From Mesorhizobium sp. B2-3-4 (GTDB taxonomy: Bacteria > Pseudomonadota > Alphaproteobacteria > Rhizobiales > Rhizobiaceae): a stretch of 64,000 nt of DNA. The translations under genes and the position numbers were made by a program. Under the pieces are notes generated by a model, which had not been told where the DNA came from, did no database searches, and was given only the letters and a program-made list of their open reading frames with translations. Location of the stretch: positions 124,001 to 188,000 of the forward strand of contig NZ_VFVY01000011.1 of assembly GCF_006442315.1 (NCBI RefSeq), given 5' to 3'. How positions within the stretch are numbered: position 1 is the first letter of the stretch; each line of letters begins with the position of its first letter. Below are positions 8,422 through 16,635 of this stretch, one piece after another.

Positions 8422-10203
8422 GTGCTTTCCAGAAACCAACCCCAAGTCTACGCCCGTCGGCTGCGCGCTGTGCTTTTGAGGTCAGTTCCTCTCCTCGAGG
8501 CGCGCGGCATCGCCGTGGTCATCCTGGCGGGCGCCGTCGGCGTCATGGCGGGCATATTGGTTACGGCAATGAGCCAGATCGTGCAGGATCTGCACGGGCT
8601 GCTGTTCGGTGTTCAGCCCGGCGGCCGGCTGTCAGGCATGTTCTCGCTCGCAAATCCGATGCAGGCGGCGATACCGGCAATCGGTGGCATCCTGCTCGGC
8701 CTGAGCGTGATCTGGCTGAGAAAGCGGCGATTTCGCACCCCGGTCGACCCGATCGAGGCCAACGCCCTCTATGGCGGGCGCATGTCGCTCACCGATACGT
8801 CCGTCATCGTCGCCCAGACGATGATCTCCAGTGGCTTCGGCGCTTCGGTCGGACTGGAAGCCGGCTATACGCAGGTCGGCTCCGGCGTCGCCTCAAGGCT
8901 GGCGCGGGCCTTCCGGCTGCGCCGCAACGATGTCCGTGTCCTGGTCGGCTGTGGTGCCGCCGGTGCCATCGCGGCCGCCTTCGACGCGCCGCTGACCGGC
9001 GCCTTCTACGGTTTCGAGCTGGTTATCGGCATCTATTCGGTCGCCAATGTCGCGCCGGTCATGACCGCGGCGATCTGCGCCTCGCTGACGGCGGAAGTGT
9101 TCGGCGGCGTGCCGTTCCCGCTCGAGCTTTCAGGCTTGCCGCAACTCACCGCCAGCCAGTATGTGCCGTTCCTGCTGCTCGGCCTGCTTGGCGGCGCGGC
9201 TTCGATCGCCATCATGCATCTGGTGACGCTGATCGAGCGCGGCTTCAACAGGCTGTCGGTCGATGCCTCGCTGCGCCCGGTCATCGGCGGCGTGCTGGTC
9301 GGCCTGCTCGGGCTGATCACGCCGCAGGTGCTGTCCAGCGGCCATGGCGCGCTGCATCGCGAGTTCGCCATGAATTACGGGCTGGCGGTGGTGGCGAGCG
9401 TCTTCGTGCTGAAGCTGGCGGCGTCGGCCATCTCGCTGGGGTCCGGTTTTCGCGGCGGACTGTTCTTTGCCTCGCTGTTTCTCGGCGCGCTGCTCGGCAA
9501 GGCGTTCGCGGGCGTGATGGCGCTGGTTTCACCGGCAACCGGCATCGATCCCTCGGTTGCCGCGGTCGTCGGCATGACCTCGCTTGCCGTCGGTGTCGTC
9601 GGCGGTCCGCTGACGATGACGTTCCTGGCACTGGAATCGACCCGCGACCTGACGCTGACCGGCGTGGTGCTGGCCGCCTCGATCATGGCGGCCATCCTGG
9701 TCCGCGAAACCTTCGGCTATTCGTTCTCGACCTGGCGCTTCCATCTGCGCGGCGAGACGATCCGCAGCGCCCACGATGTCGGCTGGATGCGCAGCCTCAC
9801 CGTCGGCTCGATGATGCGCGAGGATATCAAGACCATCGATGCCTCGACCACGCTTGCCGCCTTCCGCAAGGAAATCCCGTTGGGGTCGGCTCAGCGCGTC
9901 ATCGCCGTCGATCCGGGGGATGAATATGTCGGCGTCCTGATCGTGGCCGAACTGCACAGCGATCCCTCCGGCGGCGAGGTGCCGGTGCGCGATCTGGCGC
10001 AATACAAGGACGCCGTCCTGGTGCCCAGCATGAACGTGCAGGCCGCCGCCGAAACCTTCCAGCGCGCCGGCGCCGAGGAACTGGCCGTCGTCGAGGATTT
10101 TGCCGACCACATCGTGCTTGGGCTGCTGACCGAGGGCCATCTGATGCGGCGCTATGCCGAGGAACTCGAAAAGGCGCGCCGGGACCTGTCGGGCGAGGGG
10201 TAG
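8422..10203 (+). CDS. CLC-family chloride channel/transporter homologue with CBS region
   Basis: A 593-residue protein with about ten hydrophobic segments in residues 20-450, followed by a roughly 130-residue soluble tail resembling a CBS-domain pair (MREDIKTIDASTTLAAFRKEIP onward). CLC landmarks are recognisable but altered: the GREGP-type segment reads GLEAGYTQ, keeping the glutamate but losing the proline; the GGxFxP segment reads GGLFFAS, also without proline. It belongs to a divergent CLC subgroup and its ion selectivity cannot be inferred. The start is uncertain: GTG 8422 is the first in-frame start and has no clear ribosome-binding site. Confidence 0.85.
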   Translation: MLSRNQPQVYARRLRAVLLRSVPLLEARGIAVVILAGAVGVMAGILVTAMSQIVQDLHGLLFGVQPGGRLSGMFSLANPMQAAIPAIGGILLGLSVIWLRKRRFRTPVDPIEANALYGGRMSLTDTSVIVAQTMISSGFGASVGLEAGYTQVGSGVASRLARAFRLRRNDVRVLVGCGAAGAIAAAFDAPLTGAFYGFELVIGIYSVANVAPVMTAAICASLTAEVFGGVPFPLELSGLPQLTASQYVPFLLLGLLGGAASIAIMHLVTLIERGFNRLSVDASLRPVIGGVLVGLLGLITPQVLSSGHGALHREFAMNYGLAVVASVFVLKLAASAISLGSGFRGGLFFASLFLGALLGKAFAGVMALVSPATGIDPSVAAVVGMTSLAVGVVGGPLTMTFLALESTRDLTLTGVVLAASIMAAILVRETFGYSFSTWRFHLRGETIRSAHDVGWMRSLTVGSMMREDIKTIDASTTLAAFRKEIPLGSAQRVIAVDPGDEYVGVLIVAELHSDPSGGEVPVRDLAQYKDAVLVPSMNVQAAAETFQRAGAEELAVVEDFADHIVLGLLTEGHLMRRYAEELEKARRDLSGEG

Positions 10204-10207
10204 CGTT

Positions 10208-10225
10208 CGGGGCTCCAGGGCCCCG
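10208..10225. terminator. Hairpin between convergent genes
   Basis: A 6-bp GC stem (CGGGGC/GCCCCG) with a 6-nt loop fills the 22-bp gap between the convergent CLC and MFS genes. No U tract follows on either strand, so bidirectional termination is only a possibility. Confidence 0.35.
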
Positions 10226-11869
10226 TCAGTGTTCGATCGGTCCCTTTGCCGGCACCAGCGTCGTGCCGGCTGTCGTCGGGCGCTCGATGACGCGGCGCAC
10301 GCGCGGCGGCTCGTCGCCTGAGTGCAGCGCCCGCAGGCGTTCGCCGACCATAGCGTCGGCTTGGGTGATGCGGCCATTGTGCCTGACATATTCAAGCCAG
10401 GTCGGCGTGTGGTAGTGCTCGATCCAGATCGTCGGATTTTCGAGATCGCGCGCCAGCGTCCAGTTGCGGGCGCCGTCACGGCGGCGGATGCGGCCGCGTT
10501 CGGCCATGGTGGCGATGAATTCCCCCTCGTCCTCGTGCCGGATGATGTATTCGATCATGATGGCGATCGGACCGCTGCGCGGCTTGAGATCGAGGGCGAG
10601 GTGCGGCTCCTTGAAGCGGTTGAGTGGATCGAGGTTGAGCACCTGCTGCTGCGGTAGCGGCAGGACGAGGCCGATGGCGCCGCCGGCCAGCATGGCGATC
10701 GCCGCGGCGATCAGCGCCGTCTCGGCGCCATGGGCGTCGGCGACGACACCCCAGATCCATGAGCCCAGCGCGATGCCGCCGAAGGTGGCGGTCTGGTAGA
10801 CCGACAGGACCCGGCCGACCACCCAGCGCGGCGTCGCCATCTGCACGGTGACGTTGAAATGGGACAGCGCGATCACCCAGCAGGCACCGCCGACCAGAAG
10901 ACCGAGCGAGGTCTGCCAGGCATGCTGGCTGACGGCCGCATTGAAGGCGCAGAGCGCGAAGCCGGCGAAGGCGCAGCGCACCATCGTCTCGCTGGAGAGC
11001 AGTTGCCGCAGCCGCACGCTGATCAGCGCGCCGCCGACGGCGCCGATGCCGAAGGCGCCCAGCATGATGCCGTAGGTCAAGGCGTCGCCCTTGACGACGT
11101 CGCGCGCTACCAGCGGCAACAGCGCCAGCACCGCGCCGGCGCTGAAGCCGAAGGCGGCGCCCCTGACCAGCACCTTGCCGATGTTGGGCGACATGGCGAC
11201 GTAACGCAGGCCGGCGCCCATGGCCGCGCCGAGAGACTCGCGCGGCAAGGTCGACGCCGGCACGTTGGGCTTCCAGCGCGCCATCACCACGATGAGGCCG
11301 ATATAGCTGACCGCGTTCGCCGCGAAGGCGGCCGCCGCACCTGCCGCCGCCACGATGATGCCGCCGATCGCCGGGCCGACGCTGCGCGTCAGGTTGAAGC
11401 CCATGGAGTTGAGCGCAACGGCCGCCGGCACCTTGTTGCGCGGCACCATGTCGCCGACGGAAGCCTGCCAGGACGGGCTGTTCAGCGCCGTGCCGCTGTC
11501 GATCAGGAAGGTGAAGGCCAGAAGCGTCCAGGGAGTGAGCAGATTGTAGTAGGTGAATACGGTCAGCAGCACCGAGACGACCAGCATGAAGGTCTGGGCG
11601 ACAAGCATCACCTTGCGACGGTCGAAGCTGTCGGCAATGGCTCCGGCAACGAGCGCGAACAGCATGATCGGCAAGGTGGTCGAGGCCTGGACCAGGGCGA
11701 CCTGGTAGGGCGAGGTGGCGATTGTGGTCATCATCCAGGCGGCGCCGACGCCCTGGATCAAGCCGCCGAAATTGGAGACGAGGCTCGCACCCCATACGGC
11801 CCGGAAGATGCCATGCCGGAACGGCGCCAGCGCCGAGACGCTTTCGCTATCCGGCTTTTCGTCAATCAT
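10226..11869 (-). CDS. MFS transporter with C-terminal ABM-like domain
   Basis: A 547-residue protein of the MFS_3 (EntS-like) exporter family. Twelve membrane helices span about residues 15-420, beginning APFRHGIFRAVWGASLVSNFGGLIQGVGAAWMM, with DSFDRRKVML in the conserved cytoplasmic loop 2-3. The last 110 residues (from MIEYIIRHEDEGEFIATMAER) are soluble and look like a ferredoxin-like ABM fold, a known tail of this family. ATG 11869 (MIDEKPD) follows an AGGAA site; the longer ORF upstream lacks one. Substrate unknown. Transcribed in the same direction as asnB, 168 bp downstream of it. Confidence 0.88.
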   Translation of the reverse strand: MIDEKPDSESVSALAPFRHGIFRAVWGASLVSNFGGLIQGVGAAWMMTTIATSPYQVALVQASTTLPIMLFALVAGAIADSFDRRKVMLVAQTFMLVVSVLLTVFTYYNLLTPWTLLAFTFLIDSGTALNSPSWQASVGDMVPRNKVPAAVALNSMGFNLTRSVGPAIGGIIVAAAGAAAAFAANAVSYIGLIVVMARWKPNVPASTLPRESLGAAMGAGLRYVAMSPNIGKVLVRGAAFGFSAGAVLALLPLVARDVVKGDALTYGIMLGAFGIGAVGGALISVRLRQLLSSETMVRCAFAGFALCAFNAAVSQHAWQTSLGLLVGGACWVIALSHFNVTVQMATPRWVVGRVLSVYQTATFGGIALGSWIWGVVADAHGAETALIAAAIAMLAGGAIGLVLPLPQQQVLNLDPLNRFKEPHLALDLKPRSGPIAIMIEYIIRHEDEGEFIATMAERGRIRRRDGARNWTLARDLENPTIWIEHYHTPTWLEYVRHNGRITQADAMVGERLRALHSGDEPPRVRRVIERPTTAGTTLVPAKGPIEH

Positions 11870-12037
11870 GGATGGTTCCTGCCACGGCGCGCTGATCCTT
11901 GCGGGAATCCGTTTCCCCGCATGATTTGCCGAAACTATGGCATCGCGGTGCAAAGGGCGAATGCCTTGCAAGGAAGATCATGGTCCAACAAGGGGATAGC
12001 GAAGGGCCACGCCGCCCTATTGACGCCTGGCCTGCCC

Positions 12038-13906
12038 TTAGCGCGCCGCGGCCACGGCCGCATGCAGAGCTTCGCTCAATTGGCTGGCGGACTGGCCGCC
12101 GGCATGGAGACGCAGGAAAAGCTCCATTCCCACCAGCCGAAGCCTCGACGGCTGGTCGCGCCTGGCCAGGTCTATCAGGTCCGCGACCGAAGATGCCGGC
12201 CACTTCATCGCATCGCGTAGAAAGCCACCATCCAACAAGGTCTCGGTGCCGGCGGTAAAGCTCGCGGACACCTGGAAACCGTTCTTCCTGGCCTTCACGT
12301 TCTGAAGCGGAATGTGTTTTTCCGCTACCTTCTTCAGAAGCCATTTTCCCTGCTTCTGGCGGTATTTGTGTCGCCGGGGCAGATGGATCGCGAAGTCGAT
12401 CAGCCGGTTTTCGAGGAACGGCACCCTGAGTTCCACCGAGGCTGCCATGCTGAGCCGGTCATGCCGGTTCAGCAGGTCCTGCAGATGCGAATACATGTCG
12501 TGAAGGCAGCATCCCAGGAAGGCGCGATCGCCAAGCGGCGTCACCGGTTCCAGCCGGTCGAAGATCCTTGCCTGGAGGAAATTCAATTCCGGCGAGAGCG
12601 CCCTGAGCACGGCGTTGCGATCCCAGCCATGGGCAAAACCGAGCGCTGTCCGGAAGGGGGCATGGCGCTGGCGCTCGAACCTGCGGGCGAGTTTTTGCCT
12701 GGACCGGAACAGCCGACCCGGCCAGGACCAGGGCCGCCACAATTTCAGGCTGGCTTCCTGCCAGTCGTAGCCGCCAAAGAGTTCGTCGGCGCCTTCGCCG
12801 GTGAGCAGCACCTTGACGCCATCGGCCCGGCATTGTTCGGCGAGCGCGAGCAGGCAGACATGGCTTGCATGCCAGCCGTCGCTTTCCAGATGCCATATGG
12901 TCCTTGGCCAGAGGTCGAGGAACCGGTCCTTGTCCACCGGCACCCTGTTCAGCGGCACCTGGGCGTGGCTGGCGGTGCGCTGAGCGTCGCCGGCCTCGCT
13001 GTGGCCAATGCGGGGATCGACGACATAGGCCGTCATCTCCGGCCTGAAGCGTTTGGCCAGCGTGGTGACGAGGCCCGAATCGACGCCGCCGCTGCAGGCC
13101 GCGGCCAGGCTGGTGTCGGCGATGCAATGGAGCCTGACACTGTCCTCGATCAGCGCTTCCAGCGTTGCCATGTGCTCGGCGTCGGTGGCTCTATCGCCGA
13201 CGATGCGGCCAGCCTCCAGCACATCGAGGACATGCCAGAAACAGCGCTTCTCGACGCCGGCATCACTGATCTTCCATAGGCCCGCCGGCGGCAGCCGCTC
13301 TATGCCCTGAAACAGGCTGGAACAGGAATCACGGCTCTGCCAGGCGAGGCGCAACGTCATCTCGCGCGCGTCGACGGTCCGGGCGACGCCATCGCAGGCC
13401 AGGATCGCCTTGTCCTCGGAGGCGAACAGGATCCGCTCCCCCGTCTCGGCCACCGACATCGGCTTGATGCCGAGACGGTCGCGCGAAAGCCACAGGGCGC
13501 CGGCACGGGCGTCGAAATAGGCGATCGCGAACATGCCGTCGAACATCGGGATGGCTTTGTCCGGTCCCCAATGGTGCAGCGCTTCGAGAACCACTTCGGT
13601 ATCAGAAACCGTCCGGAACCGTCTGCCTTCAGCCTGCAGCGTGTCCCGCAGCGAGCGATAATTGTAGACCTCGCCATTGTAGACCAGCACGCCCTGGCCA
13701 CAGGCGGTGAGCATCGGCTCGCGTGCCTGCGCCGACAGGTCGATGATGGAGAGCCGGCGGTGACCCAGTGCCAGCCGGCTGTCGTTCCAGCTGGCATGGT
13801 CGTCCGGCCCACGATGGGCCAGCGCTTGCATCATGCTGATGACGTCGGCGATGTCGCCACCGCCGATCGGATCGCGTTTGCGCCAGACGCCGGCTATGCC
13901 GCACAT
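12038..13906 (-). CDS. asnB: Asparagine synthase (glutamine-hydrolysing)
   Basis: A 622-residue class II glutamine amidotransferase/asparagine synthetase. Cys2 in MCGIAGVW becomes the N-terminal nucleophile of the glutaminase domain (about residues 1-215); conserved RGPDD, GHRRLSIIDLS and YNGEVYNY segments follow. The synthetase domain carries the ATP pyrophosphatase loop CSGGVDSGLV and a downstream LLTGEGADELFGGYDW motif. It converts aspartate, glutamine and ATP to asparagine, or amidates another carboxylate: similar proteins occur in polysaccharide and secondary-metabolite loci. It is an isolated gene between fliQ and an MFS transporter gene. Confidence 0.92.
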   Translation of the reverse strand: MCGIAGVWRKRDPIGGGDIADVISMMQALAHRGPDDHASWNDSRLALGHRRLSIIDLSAQAREPMLTACGQGVLVYNGEVYNYRSLRDTLQAEGRRFRTVSDTEVVLEALHHWGPDKAIPMFDGMFAIAYFDARAGALWLSRDRLGIKPMSVAETGERILFASEDKAILACDGVARTVDAREMTLRLAWQSRDSCSSLFQGIERLPPAGLWKISDAGVEKRCFWHVLDVLEAGRIVGDRATDAEHMATLEALIEDSVRLHCIADTSLAAACSGGVDSGLVTTLAKRFRPEMTAYVVDPRIGHSEAGDAQRTASHAQVPLNRVPVDKDRFLDLWPRTIWHLESDGWHASHVCLLALAEQCRADGVKVLLTGEGADELFGGYDWQEASLKLWRPWSWPGRLFRSRQKLARRFERQRHAPFRTALGFAHGWDRNAVLRALSPELNFLQARIFDRLEPVTPLGDRAFLGCCLHDMYSHLQDLLNRHDRLSMAASVELRVPFLENRLIDFAIHLPRRHKYRQKQGKWLLKKVAEKHIPLQNVKARKNGFQVSASFTAGTETLLDGGFLRDAMKWPASSVADLIDLARRDQPSRLRLVGMELFLRLHAGGQSASQLSEALHAAVAAAR

Positions 13907-14085
13907 GGCGTGCCGGCCTGGTTGAGGGGTGTGCGAGACGCCATCGAGACAATACCGCTATGTCGGCCGACAATTTGCCGGATCATGGAACGGCACTCTA
14001 GCCGCAACGCCACCGCCTGCAAGCAGCGTTCCATCCGGGCGCAAGTCTGTATGGAAGTCGGTCGAGCGACCCTTCCGGGTATCGT

Positions 14086-14352
14086 TCAGAAGCCGTTCTG
14101 GATGCGCTCGAATATGACATTGGTGAAGGCCGATATCTGACCGCCGATGAAGGGGCCAGTGAGCGCCACCACCAGCATGATGGCGACGATTTTGGGCACG
14201 AAGGTCAAGGTGATCTCCTGGACCTGCGTCAGTGCCTGGATGAGGGCGATGCCGATGCCGACCGCCATGGCGACCAGCACCACCGGCGCGGACGCGGTCA
14301 GCACCGTCCACACCGCGTACTGGACGATGTCGAGAGCGTCGGCCTCGTTCAT
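14086..14352 (-). CDS. fliQ: Flagellar export apparatus protein FliQ
   Basis: An 88-residue protein with two transmembrane helices, the normal size and shape of FliQ, a subunit of the export gate with FliP and FliR. Recognisable segments are VLVAMAVGIGIALIQALTQVQEITLTFVPKI and the C-terminal FTNVIFERIQ. ATG 14352 (MNEADALDIVQYAVW) is the family start. It lies 13 bp after flgD and is last in the flgE-to-fliQ operon; in related genomes flhA would follow, but here asnB does. Confidence 0.95.
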   Translation of the reverse strand: MNEADALDIVQYAVWTVLTASAPVVLVAMAVGIGIALIQALTQVQEITLTFVPKIVAIMLVVALTGPFIGGQISAFTNVIFERIQNGF

Positions 14353-14365
14353 GTGGGCGTCAGGC

Positions 14366-14773
14366 CTAGCTCGCCGGCTTGATCGACACGCCCGCGCCGA
14401 CGGGGACCGTGGTGCCATCCTGCAGCACCGCGATCAGGCCGTTGCTGCCAAGCGTGACCGACGCCACCGTGCCCGTGGTCTTGCCATCGGCCGAGGTGAT
14501 GTTGCGACCTATGAGAGCGTCGGCCTGCGACAGCGCCGACGACTGCATGATCTGGTCGAGCTTGGTGTTGGTCTGCACCGATTGCTCGACCTGGGAGAAG
14601 GTGGCGAGCTGGGCGACGTATTGCGTCGAATCCATCGGCTTGGTCGGGTCCTGGTTCTTCATCTCGGCGATCAGAAGCTTCAGGAACGAGTTGTAGTCGA
14701 CGGCGGTCTTGGAGGTCTGCGTGGTGGTCTGGTTGGCGCCAACCGGTATCGTCGTCGTCATGTCCACGGTCAT
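14366..14773 (-). CDS. flgD: Flagellar hook capping protein FlgD
   Basis: A 135-residue FlgD, the scaffold cap needed for hook polymerisation. The conserved N-terminal region is DYNSFLKLLIAEMKNQDPTKPMDSTQYVAQLATFSQVEQSVQ; the C-terminal Ig-like/tudor domain is minimal, as in other alphaproteobacteria (enteric FlgD is about 230 residues). The start overlaps the flbT stop by one base (TAATG), implying translational coupling. Confidence 0.95.
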   Translation of the reverse strand: MTVDMTTTIPVGANQTTTQTSKTAVDYNSFLKLLIAEMKNQDPTKPMDSTQYVAQLATFSQVEQSVQTNTKLDQIMQSSALSQADALIGRNITSADGKTTGTVASVTLGSNGLIAVLQDGTTVPVGAGVSIKPAS

Positions 14774-15216
14774 TAGTATCGTGCTCCCACGGCCATCGGG
14801 CGCGCGGCGCCCGGAACATCGTCATTGCCGCCAAGCGCGCGGCGTTCGAGAGGATAAAGCGAACGGATCGCCTTCAAGGCCTCATAGATATGATCCTCAC
14901 CGACCATTCGGTCGATCTGCTTCAGTGCGCTGCCGATCCCGGCGTCTTCGAAACTGGCAATGAGCAGCGGCAGCGAGCGGCGGAACATTTCGCGTGCTTC
15001 ATCGGCGCCGGCGGGGTTCATCAGCATGACCTGGACGATGAAGTAAAGCTGGCGCAGCGGCGTCGACGCCTCGTCGGCCTGGATCACATGGCTCTCGAGG
15101 AGGAACTGCACATCGTTCATCAGCTCGACGGTGACCTTGCGGTCCACACGGATGACCGCGCCGTTGATATAGATCTTCTCGTTGGGCTTCAGGGATATCT
15201 TCAGCGTGTTGGTCAT
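14773..15216 (-). CDS. flbT: Flagellin synthesis regulator FlbT
   Basis: A 147-residue FlbT (KISLKPNEKIYINGAVIRVDRKVTVELMNDVQFLLESHVI, then LRQLYFIVQVMLMNP). In Caulobacter FlbT binds the 5' leader of flagellin mRNA and lowers its translation or stability when the hook is incomplete; in Brucella it acts positively. ATG 15216 overlaps the flaF stop by 4 bp (ATGA). Its likely targets here are the two flagellin leaders, each of which contains a hairpin. Confidence 0.95.
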   Translation of the reverse strand: MTNTLKISLKPNEKIYINGAVIRVDRKVTVELMNDVQFLLESHVIQADEASTPLRQLYFIVQVMLMNPAGADEAREMFRRSLPLLIASFEDAGIGSALKQIDRMVGEDHIYEALKAIRSLYPLERRALGGNDDVPGAARPMAVGARY

Positions 15217-15560
15217 TGAATGCCGTCGCGGATGATCTGCGATACTTCGATCAGCCCCTCGAAATTGTTGGTGCGACCCTGGCGGATGTCCTCGGCCTCG
15301 CGCAGCAGCCACAGGCCGATGGAGATCAGGTTGGCGCGCAATTCCTTGGGGAGCGCATTGTCGCTGGAGCCAAGGTCCTCGACGAAGGCGGTCCAGACGC
15401 GGTTGGTGAAATGCAGCGCCTCCACCGCCTCCATCGAATCCTGGCCGGCCGCGGCGGCGGCCGACAACATGTCGATCGAGCGGGTCAGGAGCTCCCGCTC
15501 GCGATCCTTGGCATCCGAGACGGAGTTGCTCTGGATGTCGGCGTAGGAGAATTGGTACAT
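15213..15560 (-). CDS. flaF: Flagellin synthesis/secretion factor FlaF
   Basis: A 115-residue FlaF (MYQFSYADIQ start; RELLTRSIDMLSAA; FTNRVWTAFVEDLG; LRANLISIGLWLLREAEDIRQG). FlaF works opposite FlbT and is required for flagellin synthesis and secretion in alphaproteobacteria. It is coupled to flbT by a 4-bp overlap and follows flgL by 28 bp. Confidence 0.95.
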   Translation of the reverse strand: MYQFSYADIQSNSVSDAKDRERELLTRSIDMLSAAAAAGQDSMEAVEALHFTNRVWTAFVEDLGSSDNALPKELRANLISIGLWLLREAEDIRQGRTNNFEGLIEVSQIIRDGIQ

Positions 15561-15588
15561 CGTTGGCTCTACCGGTCCGCTAGGGTTG

Positions 15589-16632
15589 TCAGGTCAGGTA
15601 ATTCAGCAGGCTGAGCTGCTGCAGGCGCGCCGTCAATGCGAAGGAGTTCTCGATCTGCTGCGTCAGATTGGCGACGCGGGTCGCGGCTTCCGCCGGGTCG
15701 ACGGCCTCGAGATCGAGAATGTGGCGCTCGAACAGGTCGACCTGCGTCTTCATGCGGTCGCTGGCGTCGGACACCCGCTTCTGGACGATGCCGGTTTCGG
15801 ACTGGACTTGGCCGATACCGCTCAGCGCCTCGCCGACAAGCAATTCGGAACGGCTGACAATCGTGCCTTTCGCAGCCTGGCTGATGTTGGTGGACATCAG
15901 GCTCGAAACCATTGCCGCCGCCATGGCGAGCTTCTTGATGCCGTCGCTGTTGGCGCTGGTCGAGGTCGCGGTGGTTTCGTTGAGCGCGATGCGGCTGACG
16001 ATCTGCTGGTCGGTGGCATTCGACATATTGGTCTGCCACCCGGCGCCGAGGAACTGCGGCGTGACGTCGTTGGTGATGAAGTCGTCCATCTGCGCGGCGG
16101 TGATGTCGGCCGCGGCCGGATCATCGGGCGCGAAGCCGAACTTGGCGACGAAGGAGGCATCGAAGGCAGCCTTGGCCGGTGAGCCAGCCGCCGTGAAGTC
16201 GTTGATCGGCTTGACGTCGGTGTTGGTGCCGGCGAACAGATATTCGCCGTTGACGCTGGTGTTGAGGATCGAGGCAAGCTGCTGGATCGTCGTCTGGCCA
16301 TTGGATTGCGTCAGGCTGTCGGAGTTGTCGCCTGACGAAGCGGTGGTCAGGCTGGACAGGAAAGTCTGCGCCACGGTGGAAAGCTGGCCGAGCGAAGTCT
16401 GGGTCGAGGAAAGCCGGGCGGCGACCAGTCCGTTGGAATCGATGACCACGTTCAGCCGGTCGAGGTCACGCGAGAAGGTGACCGACTGAGCCGTGCGGCC
16501 GCCGAGCGCAAGGCCGACATCGGCGACCTTGCCGGTCGACGATTCCTTGGTGGCTTTGACGAGGTCCGCCTGCATGCGCATCTGTTGGTAGCGCATGGCG
16601 TTGGTGAGGGCGGCCGAGGAGACTGAGGTCAT
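15589..16632 (-). CDS. flgL: Hook-filament junction protein FlgL
   Basis: A 347-residue flagellin-like junction protein. The N-terminal D0/D1 helices (NAMRYQQMRMQADLVKATKESSTGKVADVGLALGG) and C-terminal helix (ATRVANLTQQIENSFALTARLQQLSLLNYL) are typical. It joins FlgK to the filament. The gene starts 3 bp after flgK. Confidence 0.93.
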   Translation of the reverse strand: MTSVSSAALTNAMRYQQMRMQADLVKATKESSTGKVADVGLALGGRTAQSVTFSRDLDRLNVVIDSNGLVAARLSSTQTSLGQLSTVAQTFLSSLTTASSGDNSDSLTQSNGQTTIQQLASILNTSVNGEYLFAGTNTDVKPINDFTAAGSPAKAAFDASFVAKFGFAPDDPAAADITAAQMDDFITNDVTPQFLGAGWQTNMSNATDQQIVSRIALNETTATSTSANSDGIKKLAMAAAMVSSLMSTNISQAAKGTIVSRSELLVGEALSGIGQVQSETGIVQKRVSDASDRMKTQVDLFERHILDLEAVDPAEAATRVANLTQQIENSFALTARLQQLSLLNYLT

Positions 16633-16635
16633 GGA

